From the NCBI GenBank assembly GCA_963995505.1, contig OZ023198.1, forward strand, positions 9,415,141 through 9,479,140: 64,000 bases of DNA, given 5' to 3'. This document shows positions 21,777-33,500 of the stretch, piece by piece. The notes under the pieces are model-generated. The model made no database searches and was not told where the DNA came from. It worked only from the letters and a program-made list of their open reading frames with translations. Positions within the stretch are counted from its first letter, which is position 1, and every line of letters begins with the position of its first letter. The stretch comes from Hypericum androsaemum (Eukaryota > Streptophyta > Magnoliopsida > Malpighiales > Hypericaceae). Position numbers and translations under genes: made by a program.

Positions 21777-23304
21777 AGTTGGAAGGTGAGGTGATTGAAT
21801 ACCGAGCATTCCCAACTTGGAGAGTAACAAACTCAGCCATTTGGCGGATAACGCCTTGGTGAATACGTCAGCAACTTGAAATTGAGTACCAATATGGAAC
21901 ATCTTGATAAGCCCTTGCTGAATCTTCTTCCGAATGTGATGGCAATCGATCTCGATATGCTTTATCCATTCGTAAAAAATAGGGTTCTCGACGATCTATA
22001 AGGCTGAACGATTGTCACAATATAAAAATGCTGGATCAGAATGAGGTAAGCCAAAATCAGAGAGCAAGTATTTAAGCCATTGAATCTCGCTAGCCGTCTT
22101 AGAGAGTGCTATATACTCCGCTTCAGAAGAGGACAAGAAAACTGTTGTCTGTTTCTTCGATTTCCAAGATACAAGGGAATTACCGAGGAATATGGCAAAT
22201 CCCGTGATAGAGCGACTTGAATCCTTGCATTTATCGTAATTTGAATCGCAGTAGGCTTTCATGTGCGGAATGGAAGTGGATCACAAGAACAAGCTTGCTC
22301 CCGGAGCTTCCTTGAGATAGTTAAGAATCTGGATCGCTGCACTGTATTGGGTGTCTAGAGGATTAGACATAAATTGCCTCAATTGTTGAACAGCATAGGT
22401 GATGTCTGGTTGAGTAGTGACCATATAAAGAAGTTTCCCAACCAGGTGGCGATATGTGGAAGCAGTGACGAGAAGGTCAGCGTCAAGGTCATCCTCGTCA
22501 TCTGAATTCGTCTATTTTTCTTCTAGTGGTATGCCGGTGGTGGAATTGAGATGTGTGGTAGTCGCCATAAGAGTAGAGGCAGGCTTTCCTCCCAAGAGTC
22601 CCGTGTCTCGTAAGAGGTCGAGAACATATTTCTTTTGAGAGACATGGATGTCATCTTTATTGCGAGCGATTTCCATCCCAAAGAATACTTAAGCTGGCCA
22701 AGATCTTTCATCTTTAAGTGTTGCTCAAGAAACATCTTTGTTCGATTGTTCACCTCTATGTTGTTACCTGCTAATACGATGTCGTTAACGTACACGAGCA
22801 AGGCGGTGAATGACTCGTTATCTTGCTAGAAATAAAGAATAATCTAATGTATATTGAACATAACCAAAAACAAGTAATAAATTGATTAGCTTGGTAAACC
22901 ATTGACGGCTAGCTTGCTGTAAGCCATAAAGTGATCGTCGGAGGCAGCATACTTTGCCTTTGTCTTCATCGAAAAGGGATAGGGCAGGAGGAATAGCCAT
23001 GTAAACTTCCTTGTTGAGTTCACCATGTAAGAAGACATTATTAACATCCAGCTGGTGGAGATGCCAATTGTTGATGGCCGCAAGTACTAGCCATGTTCGT
23101 ACAGTGGTCATCTTGGCGATCGGAGAGAAAGTATTGAAGAAATCAATACCATAAGTTTGTGTATATCCCTTGGCCACAAGTTGAGCCTTGAACTGCTCGA
23201 TTGATCCATCCGACTTGGGATTGGTTTTGTAAACCCATCTACAATTGATCACCTGCTTTCTTGGAGGAAGAAAAACCAAATCCCAGGTAAAATTGTCCTC
23301 TAAG
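21777..23304 (-). pseudogene. Copia RT and RNase H remnant (left half of the split element)
   Basis: RNase H reads KAYCDSNYDKCKDSSRSITG, SSSEAEYIALSK and LYCDNRSAL (21996-22262). RT reads FNTFSPIAKMTTVRTWL and HQLDVNNVFLHGELNKEVY (22818-23300). The catalytic motif near 22780 reads LVYVNDIVLAG instead of YVDD, so one metal-binding Asp has been lost. There are multiple stops and frame changes. The C-terminal end LSKLGMLGIQSPHLP-T leads to the polypurine tract. Confidence 0.9.
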
Positions 23305-23497
23305 TAGGCGTGAGCAAAAAAAAAAGTAGAACTGGACCAAACAGATCCAAAAAACCGAACCAGACTCATAAATATTTTGATTTGGTTTCATTTGTCAGGC
23401 AAAACGGTCCTCGGTTCGGTTTCAGGTCTAATTGAATATAACCAAACAGACCCGGACCAGACCATAATTTTCCATTAATATAGAAGGGCTAAACTAA

Positions 23498-24757
23498 GGC
23501 TCCGTTTGGAAACTAGTAGATTAAGAGTATATAGTAGTTATTTGGTAGATTAAGAGTAGATTTACAATCTATCTGTTTGGTAAAACTAGTAGATTGTAAT
23601 ATACTAATAGTTTAGGAGTAGTTTCATTGGTTATATTTATTTTGTAATTATCTGAAAAGAATTAAAAATTCTATTCTATTAAATAAATATTAGGAGATCT
23701 TTTAACTAATGTTTAAAATATTAAGAGATTTTTTTGCTTATAAATTATTTTAAAAATTAAAGATTCTATTTAACTAAACATATATTAAGAAATTTTCTTT
23801 TAACTACTAATTCAAATTAGATTAAGATGAGATTAAAATTTACAAACAGTTTTTATCCTTAAGATTTTTTCTCATTCACCATATAAATACTAATTGTTAG
23901 GTGTTAAAAAATAGGTGTCGTGACCTCACTCACTCTCCACAGGCGAGAGAAGATAAAATCATAGCTATTTTTCCTTTTTGTTTAATTAATTTTTATGCTA
24001 TTTATAATTTTTTATTTTCTAATTAATATAATAGCTTGGTGGTTCAGGAATTTGAAGTTTTGTTGCGAAGGACAACATCTAACCTTGAAGCATCCAACCT
24101 CCAAGGTAAGATTATAATTTTTTTTAATATTAAGTTGATATTGATTTTCGCTTCATAGTGAATATATAATTGTTTGGCATTGATTAAGATTAAAATTATT
24201 TCGCTTATCAGTTTAAAAAACTGTTGAGCTCATTATTGATTCTATTTAATTATTTCTGATTTTTATTAGGGTAACGACATTGATTAAGATTTTTTCTTTA
24301 GCCGAGCAATAATATTAATTAGGATCAATTCTATGTCATTACAGATATTAAAAAGAAATATTTGATAATGCAATGTTCTTTTAAGATGATGTAATAAATA
24401 TTAATTTATCTACTACAATAAATGACATGGTCTTCTTATTTTTATTATTATTCCTGTCTCCTAGAAATTAATATATTCAATAAGTTAACCATTTGTCTTT
24501 TATCAAAATATTTATTTCAAAAAATATATATAAGTAATATATTAAATTATTATTATTTTAATTTAAACAAATAAATTAAATTATTTATTTAAGCTTAATT
24601 TATAAATTAATAATTAATTAACCAAAAATATATAATCTACTAAATCGAATCTGTTATATGCTAGTTGGTTTTACCAACCACGTTCTTCAATCTGCTATCT
24701 ACTATCTGCTATCTGCTATCTGCTATTTGCTTCCAATCTGTTTTGTCAAACAGGGCC
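23498..24757. mobile_element. PIF/Harbinger (Tourist-like) element nested in the hAT element
   Basis: A 1260-bp AT-rich insertion with terminal inverted repeats GGCTCCGTTTGGAAAC (left) and GGCCCTGTTTGACAAA (right, reverse complement). It is flanked by TAA at 23495-23497 and 24758-24760, the 3-bp target duplication of PIF/Harbinger elements. No transposase is visible. A short segment around 24040-24110 (TGGTTCAGGAATTTGAAG ... CTCCAAGGTAAG) resembles an exon with a donor and may be captured. Confidence 0.78.
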
Positions 24758-25315
24758 TAAATCCCACGCAACACACTGGGTCAAGATTCAGTAGGGACAT
24801 GGCTAGTCCCCACCGATGGGGATAAGGGTAATATTGTAAAATTTATATTAAACCTAGTTTGTTACAAATTAGGAATGAGTTAGTTATGGAAAGATAAAAA
24901 GAGTAAAAACTAATTCAACATAGATTTTTGTTACTTAAATCCTAAATTTTGCGCAAAAATAAAACTATCGGTGGCTTTAAAAATTCAGATCAAAGATCCA
25001 TATAACACCTAAAAATTCAACGAAAGATAAGTCTACAATTTCAGATCAAAAATTATTTTCAACGAGGAACCTTACCCTCGTAAAAAAAGCAACGAACTTT
25101 TTTTAAATGTAATGGCTATGGTAACACCAACAATGGCTGCACTAAGATAATATCAAGAAAGCAAAGGGCAATCTATTGGTTTTATTGATGATCAAAGTAA
25201 TGATATTGGTTCGATATACGAATGATATCGGTACGATAAAAATCGTATGTTATATCTTTAATCGTATTTTATGGAAATAATTTTAAAAAAATCAGTAAAA
25301 TAATACAATTATGGG

Positions 25316-25799
25316 AATATTGGTATCATTGTACTCGGATATTGGTTTCCTTCTTCTCGGATATTGATTTTCTTCTTCTATGATATTGGTTTCCCTATAC
25401 TATGATATTGGTATCCTTCTACTATGATATTTGTTTTCTTCTTCTACAATATTGGTTTCCTTCTACTATGATATTTGTGTCATTTTACTCTGATATTGGT
25501 TTTCTTTTTCTCTGATATTGGTTTTCTTTTTCTCTGATATTGGTATCCTACTTTTCTCATATTGGTATCTTTGTACTCGGATATTGGTCTCATTCTACTC
25601 TGATATTGGTTTTATTCTTCTTTGATATTGTTATCATTCTACTCTGATATTGGTATTCTTCTACTCTGATATTGGCATCTTTGTAATCGGATATTGGTTT
25701 TCTTCTTCTATGATATTGGTTTCCTTCTATTCTGATATTGGTGTCCTTCTACTCTGATATTGGTTTCCTCCTTCTGTGATATTGGTATCCTTCTACAAT
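25316..25799 (+). repeat. Minisatellite: 22 tandem units of exactly 22 bp
   Basis: Units begin GATATTGGT and continue with a pyrimidine-rich tail such as TTCCTTCTACTCT. Counting along the array gives 22 consecutive units, each exactly 22 bases with no insertion or deletion (484 bp), differing only by substitutions. The unit length is not a multiple of three, so the array cannot encode a repeat protein. Immediately downstream (25801-26000) are several copies of ATACCAATAT, the reverse complement of the unit core. Confidence 0.93.
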
Positions 25800-27339
25800 G
25801 CATACCAATATTATTGCATATACATGCCAATATGATTGCAAATGCATATCAAATACAATACAATCATATACCAATGACAAAAAATATGTATATCAATTTC
25901 ACCTCATAGTACAACCAATATCACTTAACAAACAAACAATGAATACCAATATGATTGTATATACATACCAATTTCTATACAGTTACATACCAACCAAATG
26001 AACAAGGTATTAACCCAATGAAAGTTATTAGTGGTTAACTCGAAACGGGTTTCAAAATCATATCAACTCACATAAACCCTAATTCCTAATTCCAAACTAT
26101 TTCAGATTGTAATTGGGGCCGTTCATCCTCTTCTCTTCCCCTTCGATTCCCCCATAAAAGTGGTCGTCACGTCCCGGAGCGAAGTCGAGATTCCCCGCCG
26201 TTGTTCGAACAATGCCTAACAAACTTAACAAAATACTATTAAACTAAACAAAAATGCCACCATTCGTAGTAATTCCATTGTAATCAATCTAAAACTGTAT
26301 ATAAATCTCTCAACATAAAAAATAAACCAGAGGTGAGCAAATTGAAACAAGGGGGAGGTCTTTGTACGCCGGAATGTTTGGCCGTCGACATTGGAGCAAA
26401 AGGTTGGAGTTCGGTTTACTAGGATTTGGGTATTGTTGACCGATTCTGTGATGAGAGAGTGAGGGAGGGAGGAGAGGTGGAAGAGAGAGAATAGGCTTTT
26501 TGGTTAGTTTTTTTTTGACAATTTTAAAAGAGGATGAGGCAGAAATGAAAGATTTTTTTGGGATCCTTAGTTGAATCTTTTTGGGTAAAAATACTATTAT
26601 GTCCTCGATTGATAATGACCTTCTGAAAATGAATTTTAAAAATCAAATCCTATGGTTTAAAAATCGTCCACTCCAGAGGACGACTTTTATTTAGTCCCCA
26701 CTAAATCTAATCTCCAACACACTCGCCTTTCTTTCTCTCCCCTCACGCACAAGCACCAAAACCCAAGGACAAGCACTCTTTTCTTCCAATTTTAAATTTA
26801 CAAAATAACTAACCCTAAATCCCAAATCTAAAGATCTAATTTCCACTCTAATCTTCCAGTTTTGAAGGTAAGCAACAAAGTAAGTTTAACTCTCTCTCTC
26901 TTAAATTAGGATTTTCAGATTGAGTATTTAGAAATTTATTCCAATTTTTGGATTGGGTCTTTTACTGGGTATGGAAGTTTTCGATTTGGGCATGGAAGTT
27001 TAAAAACACATGCAACTAAATTTTGATGATTTTTTTTTCTAGTTGGCTGCCCTTTCGTTTAATGTAGTTGAGGTCCTGAGGAGGTTTGGAGATGTGGAAC
27101 GGTGGGTGGTTAGCACCATTAATTTTTTTTTCGTCTGGTGTGGGAGTCTCGCAGCTTTGCATTCAATTGTCGTTCCAACTGGTTCAGTCCAGGTTCAAAC
27201 CGAACATATGGTTCGATTCTGAGTCAGAATCGTTCTCCACTCAGGTCCAGTTCGGGTCTCTCAGGTAGGTCATTTTTGGTTCCGGTTTTTTCAGTTTTGG
27301 CCCCATTTTGGTCCGGTTCTGACCATTTGCTCAGCCCTA

Positions 27340-30165
27340 CCTCTAAGACATTAAGTTCCAATTTCATAGCATCGGTCCAACGTGGACAAGAGGCAACCTC
27401 CCTATAGGTACGGGGTTCGTTGTTATCTAAGAGTGAGACGCTATAGGTACGATGTGAGGTTGATAGGCTATCAAATGTAATGGAATGAGGTAAAGGATAT
27501 GGAGTGGATGGACATACCTTGCTCGACAAGGAAGTACTAGAGCATATATAATCAGTGAGGCGCACGAAGGCGGGGTAGGGGGGCGTGGTGCGTCGAATGC
27601 GTGATGATCGCCGAGCTGGTGGCGTTGTGTCATGGCAGATTGAATTCATGAAGAGTGAATGGCAAGGTATGTTCTCTTGTATTGATGGTACAAGGTCAGG
27701 AGTGGAATCAGACAAATCATGAAAAGTGACGAGTGTTAAATTAGGTAAGGCCACTGATGTTGGGTGATAAGGTTGATAGAGTGGTAGATTGAATTCATGT
27801 CGATCTTTGAAGGGAAACACCAATTCATGAAAGACAAACTCCCGTGGAAATTAAAGTTTGATGAGTGTTTAAATCATAAACTTTGTAACCTTTTGTTCTG
27901 TATGGCAAACCAAGAAAAATGAAAGGACGGGCTCGGCGTTCAAACTTTGTTCGATTAGGAGTTAAATTAGATGTGTAACAAAGGCAATAAAAAACACGTA
28001 ATTGAGTGAATCATTGTTTGCTATGGAAAAGAATTTCATGCGGAGTTTTATTTCCCTAAATAGTGGATGGAGTACGATTGATTAAATAAGAAGCATGTAA
28101 AATTGCATCGCTCCAAAATACAAGAGGTAAGCGTGAGTGAATTAAAAGAGCTCGTGTAATATTTAACAAATGTTGGTGTTTACGTTCAACACGACTATAT
28201 TGTTGCGGCGTATATATGCAAGACATTTCATGCAAAAAAATTTTTGTGAGAAAAATGAATTCATTAGAAATTCTTTACCTTGATCGCTGCGGATTCGTCG
28301 AATTTTCTTATCAAATTGTGTCACGACCATGTTAACAAAGCGTTCAAAGATAGGCCGAGTACCCGCCTTAAATTTCATCATGAAAATCCAAAGTGAGTGT
28401 GAATGATCATCCAAAATAGTTAGGAAATAATTAAAACCCATCATATGACGAAATGTTGTATTTTCTCCAAATGTCAACATGAATAAAACCAAACAGAAAA
28501 CTAGCTTAACGACTCTTTAATAGGAAAGGATAAACGCTTTTGCTTGGCAATTGGGCAAGTGGGACAATGGTTGTGCAACTTGGAAGTAATGTGCAGGACG
28601 ATTTGGTTGAGGATGTCGGGTTACGATGATGGTACGTGCCTGAAGCGTAGGTGCCATATATCGCCATTCGTTGAAGCAGCTGCGACTTTATTGCTGACCC
28701 GTTCATCCATTATTCGATAAAGCCCTCCGGTCTCCTGTGCTCTACCAATCTCCCTCATCGATACAAGGTCCTGAAGAACACAATAGTCTGAACCAAAGTC
28801 AATTGAGCAAGAGTTTTGTTGGGTTAGCTTACTGATTGAGACAAGGTTAAAACCAAAAGTTGGAATCAATAAGACATCATGTAAGAGAAGAGAATATGTT
28901 AATTGGACAGATCCAATATGGGTTGCTGGAACGCGATTGCCTTTAGGGAGGGAGACAGACATGTTGGTCAGGGGTCGAATAGTAGAGAAATGTGAAGGAG
29001 TGCAGTTGATATGATCAATAGCGCCTGAATCAAGTATCCAGACGTTAGACATAGGTATGGTACGAATGAAAAAAGGATCTTAACAGCCTTATCGGGAGGA
29101 TTGGATAAAAAGGAATTGGTCTGGGGATTTGGTCAGAGGATACAGTACCAGAGGGGCTGCCACTAGCTTGCTGAAGCAAGGTCATAAAGTTGGAACAATG
29201 CTCGGAGGACAATTGTAGTTGTGACAATTCGGTAATGCCTCCTTGATCAAGTGTGTGTGAAGCATGGTTCACCGTCGGACCATTGGAAGGTCGACTTTGC
29301 CGCGGCTCAAATTTATATCCCAGAGGGTAGCCGTGCCTCTTGAAACATTTGTCAACCATGTGTCCCGGCTTATCACAATAGGTGCATGTGGTTGACGACC
29401 TTGCTCCCAAGGTCAACGTGATGTATTGGGACGGCAAGTGGCGAGGACGGTCTGTTGATCACCAGAGGAATGCGAATCGTCGTTCGCAATACCAATTATT
29501 CGGAGCCCCGGTTTGTTGAGGATCTGGCTCTCATGCTGTAGCGCAAGGGATAGCGCTCGATTGACCGCAGGGAGAGGCTCAATCAACAACATTTGAGACC
29601 GCAATGTGCCAAAATTATCGTTCAAGCCTCGTAGAAACCTGATCGTCTGATCGTTGTCCCTATAATTCTTCATGGTTGTGTAGACAATACAATCGTGAGA
29701 ATTGGAACCAAGCAAAGAAGTGCACTTACATCCCGGTAAAAGACAGAATTGGATCATTCGATCCCAGAGAGTCTTGAAGTAGGTGAAATAATCATTGACG
29801 GACAAAGATCCTTGTTGAAGATTGTAGATTTTTTCTTGTAGATCAGAAATGCGAATTGCATCTCCCCGCCCAAAACATTCTCGAAGGTTCGCCCATACAT
29901 CAGCAGTTCTCTCCATCCAACTAAGGCTCTGAGCGATCGAATTATCGAACGAATGCATGCTGATGAGCATGGTGTTGTACTGCTCCCAACTTGAAAACTG
30001 AGCATTGTCGGCAGCACCAGTCCACGAACTATAATTTGTTCTTGGATTTTAAGTCGATGACCATCGAACGGGACCAAGAGTGGAAATTATCACCATTTAT
30101 AACCGGAGACACGAGAACAAGGGCTGGATTTTTGTTGGAATACAGGTAATAATGGTCAGAAATAT
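27340..30165 (-). pseudogene. Copia gag, protease and integrase remnant (right half of the split element)
   Basis: Gag (29045-30165) shows HYYLYSNKNPALVLVSP with an adjoining FHSWSRSM, and a CCHC knuckle CTYCDKPGHMVDKC near 29340-29380. Protease is VWILDSGAIDHINCTPSHF near 29000-29050, with the D-S-G active site intact. Integrase carries a GFNYFLTILDDHS block near 28420 and an RIRSDQGKEF block near 28290. The integrase-RT linker (27348-27823) ends EPRTYREVASCPRWTDAMK at the hAT junction. Frames change at several points, so it is a pseudogene. Confidence 0.88.
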
Positions 30166-30217
30166 GGGTGGAGAGAGTTCATATCTATGTTTCAATAAAG
30201 AAGGAAAATAAGAAGAT

Positions 30218-30483
30218 GCAAATAGGGTAACCGAAAGATGGAAACCCACTTGGGCCCACCACTCAAACACACAAGACCATCAACTCAAGCTACAGGCTCA
30301 GAGAGCCCAGACGGCTCCGTTCAGGGTATCCAAACCGAAGGTCGACTGAGCCGGGGCCCACCTTAGTCGCCGTCCCTATCCACTTAATAGAGCCCTACTA
30401 GAACAAGCAAATAGGGTAACCGAAATAACCACCTTTCAACAACACCAAAAAAAAAAACGAACAAGCAAATAGGGTAACCGAAA
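30218..30483 (+). repeat. Three direct copies of a 19-25-bp sequence between copia remnant and HIP gene
   Basis: GCAAATAGGGTAACCGAAA occurs at 30218-30236, 30407-30425 and 30465-30483. The second and third copies share six extra upstream bases (GAACAA). A short A-run (about 30447-30457) precedes the third copy. The first copy sits at the edge of the copia remnant and the third in the probable leader region of the HIP gene. They look like target duplications or repair tracts of one or more insertions. Confidence 0.8.
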
Positions 30484-30587
30484 GGTCGTCCGTCTCGTAT
30501 TGTTTCTTCCCAAGAGAGTCTGCTCTCTTTCCCAGGAGGCCAAGGGAAAAAATAGAAAGGAAGTAAAAAAAGCAAAAGAGAAGAGAA

Positions 30588-33500
30588 ATGGAGGCGGCGG
30601 GATTGAAAGAGTTGGCGCTCTTCGTCCAGAAGGTAGGATTTGATATCTGACCTAATTACTTTACTTTTGGGCTTCTTCATGTGTATTGGATGCAGATGGG
30701 AGATCATTGGGTAGAGGTCACAGAGGAGAATCGTGTTGCTTCCCAGGAGGCCAAGGGAAAAGCCATGCAAGCTATCTCTGAGGGTACGGTGGTCCTTTGC
30801 TTTTGTTCAGCCCTATTAAATTAAAATGTGGGTTTATGTTGGCTATGGGGTTGGTTAATCAAGATCGATGCTGATCTGTTGTTTGTTTGATGCTGCAGGT
30901 AAGTTGGAGGAAGCCACTGAGCATTTGTCTGAGGCTATTTTGCTAAACCCTAAATCTGCCATCATGTATGCTACCAGAGGTATGTGCGAAAACCGGGGCA
31001 GCCTGATAGTTCTTCATGGCACATGGTGCTACCTAGTTTATTTTTGTTTCTATCAGCTAGTGTTTACATCAAGATGAAGAAACCCGATGCTGCTATCCGC
31101 GACGCTGATGCTGCTGTCAAGGTTTCTAACAGCATCTTCCTATCCTATCTCTTACTCTCATTAGAAATGAATGCTTCAGAGATGTGGATTACGTGTAATC
31201 CGTGGTGTTGTTGATTTAGGTTAATCCGGATTCAGCCAAGGGCTACAAGACTCGTGGCATTGCCTGGGCCATGCTCGAACAATGGGAACAGGCTGCTAAA
31301 GATCTACATATTGCATCGAGCTTGGATTATGATGAGGAAATTAGTGCTGCACTGAAACAGGTATGCACTTTCCGCCCAAGCTTCATTTATACTGCCGGGA
31401 CTATGTTAGAAAATTTACCCTCTCAACTCTCTTGTGGCAAGGATTGGTGACAGCTGATTTGTTTCTTTTAGCTTGTGCGATGTACTTGCTTTGAGTTCAA
31501 AACGGTAACTGTTGGTTAGGATGTAATCAGAGAAAATTTTGGTTTTACCGACTGCCAACCAGGGTTTGAGCTTCTGTTGGAGCTACTTTGATACGACCCT
31601 TTAAAATTGCTATTTCTAACACCCTCCAATCTGATTGGCTGGTTTCTGCCTTGTAGGTTGAACCAAATGCCCATATGATTAAAGAATACCGCAGGAAGTA
31701 TGACAGACTGCGGAAAGAAAGGGAGGAGAGGGAGATCGAGCGTCACAGACAACGGCGCGAATGGGTGGATGGGCTGCACGAGATTGAGAGACAAAAGCGC
31801 CGTGCTAAAGCACAGGTAAGTTGTACATTCAACATTGATGTGCTGACATGTTTACCTTTTCTGTTAATGCGGATTAATCCTTCTCTTGCATGTTTTCCGC
31901 AGGCTGAGTGTGAGGGGGCATCTTCCAGTAAGAAGTCAGGGGACATGCCCGGTGGCTTTCCTGGTGGTTTCGCTGGTGGTTTCCCTGGTGGAATGCCGGG
32001 AGGAATGCGTGGTGGTTTCCCTGGTGGAATGCCGGGTGGCATGCCGGGAGGAATGCATGGTGGTTTCCCTGGTGGAATGCCGGGTGGCATGCCAGGAAGA
32101 ATGGGTGGTGGTTTCCCTGGTGGCATGCGAGGAGGAATGCGTGGTGGTATTCCGGGAGGAATACCACGGGTAAGTTGTATATTGACATGCTGACATGTTT
32201 ACCTTTTCTGTTAATGCGGATTAATCCTTCTCTTGCATGTTTTCCGCAGGCTGAGTATGAGGGGGCATCTTCCAGTAAGAAGTCAGGGGACATGCCCGGC
32301 GGCTTTCCTGGTGGTTTCGCTGGTGGTTTCCCGGGTGGCATGCCGGGAGGAATGCGTGGTGGTTTCCCTGGTGGCATGCGTGGTGGTTTTCCGGGAGGAA
32401 TAGCACGGGTAAGTTGTATATTGACATGCTGACATGTTTACCTTTTCTGTTAATGCGGATGAATCCTTCTCTTGCATGTTTTCCGCAGCCTGAGTATGAG
32501 GAGGCATCTTCCAGTAGGAAGCCAGGGGACATGCCCGGGGGCTTTCCTGGTGGAATGCCTGGTGGCTTCCCTGGAGGTACGCCTAGTGGTTTCCCTGGTG
32601 GAATGCCGGGTCCGGGTGGCATGCCAGAAGGAACGCGTGGTGGTTTTCCTGGTGGCATGCGAGGAGGGATGCATGGTGGCAATCCAGGAGGATTGCCTGG
32701 CAATGTTGACTTAAGCAAACTCATATTAAGTGTAAGTGTCATCAATGATGCAATCTTTGGTTAGTCACTCTCCTTTTTGTGCAGCTATCCTTTTATCTCT
32801 TCTTTAGGACTGGTACGCAACTTCTGATGTCTATGTTTTTCCATGCCTTGTTCTGTCAAATGTTATCCTAAGCATCTTAGTTAGATACAGCTCCTTTTCT
32901 CACTTGTATCTTGCAAGCTGTGTTTACCATAGGTCCTTGATAATTGATTGCAGCAAATGATATTGGTCCTTATCTTTTGATTAATGCTGTTGGACAGTTT
33001 ATGATTGCGATATTCTGTTATGAGAGAAGTTCTATACAGCTGCTAATCTGATTACAAATGATGCCTAGTTCTGTCCTTGCTGAAATCTCGGCCATTCATT
33101 TCGCAGGACCCTGCATTGATGGCTGCATTTAATGACCCAGAAATCTTGGCCGCTTTTCGGGATGGTAATGATCTAGTCTTTTATGTTATTAAATATCAAT
33201 TCTCCCTCTTGATTAGCTGAAATCCATAACTTATTTGAAAGCATAGCGCGACCAATTCATACTACTTGGATGGTAGGTTTGAGGAGGTAAGGCGAGGGGA
33301 AGTAAAAACGGTGACAATCTTGTTAGAAGGAGAGAGGGTTCATAAAGACGTTTAAGAGGGGTGATTTGATGTAATGAAAACATAAAAGATAAAAGGGATT
33401 TTGAGATGAACCGAATTGGTGTGGAAGGGGGAGGAAAGGCCATCCATTAGAGTTGTCTTTCACAAGAAAGTTTTATTCCAATCTTATCCCTATTCCATTC

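Larger units (their letters stand above)
23305..27339. mobile_element. hAT-superfamily element inserted in the copia RT region
   Basis: A 4035-bp insertion flanked by a perfect 8-bp direct repeat CCTCTAAG (23297-23304 and 27340-27347), the hAT target duplication length. The ends form a short inverted repeat: the left begins TAGGCGTGAGCAAA and the right in reverse complement TAGGGCTGAGCAAA, the TAGGG-TG-GCAAA type common in plant hAT elements. Subterminal regions are rich in GGTTCGGTT / AACCGGACC-like motifs on both sides. I find no hAT transposase or BED zinc-finger sequence, so this is non-autonomous. It contains a nested Harbinger-like element and a 22-bp minisatellite. Confidence 0.93.
21691..30217 (-). 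mobile_element. Second Ty1/copia element, truncated and split by a hAT insertion
   Basis: A minus-strand copia element in two halves. RNase H and reverse transcriptase lie at about 21780-23304. The integrase C-terminus through gag lies at 27340-30165. The halves are separated by the hAT element at 23305-27339 and rejoin in frame order: KLELNVLE at the right junction and EDNFTWDLV at the left belong together. A polypurine tract (TTGTGGGGGTG on the minus strand near 21768-21778) is followed by only about 80 bp of LTR-like text before LINE sequence. No primer-binding site or 5-prime LTR is seen at the right, so both ends are lost. Limits are approximate. Confidence 0.88.

Noticed and set aside
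25316..25799. Regular 22-bp repeats resembling a CRISPR-like array
   Set aside because: Units are directly contiguous with no unique spacers, and the context is a plant hAT element. It is a minisatellite.
31743..32745. Long minus-strand open frames rich in Pro-Gly-Lys within the HIP gene
   Set aside because: They are antisense shadows of the Gly-Met-Phe-rich exons. Splice structure and family match support the plus strand.
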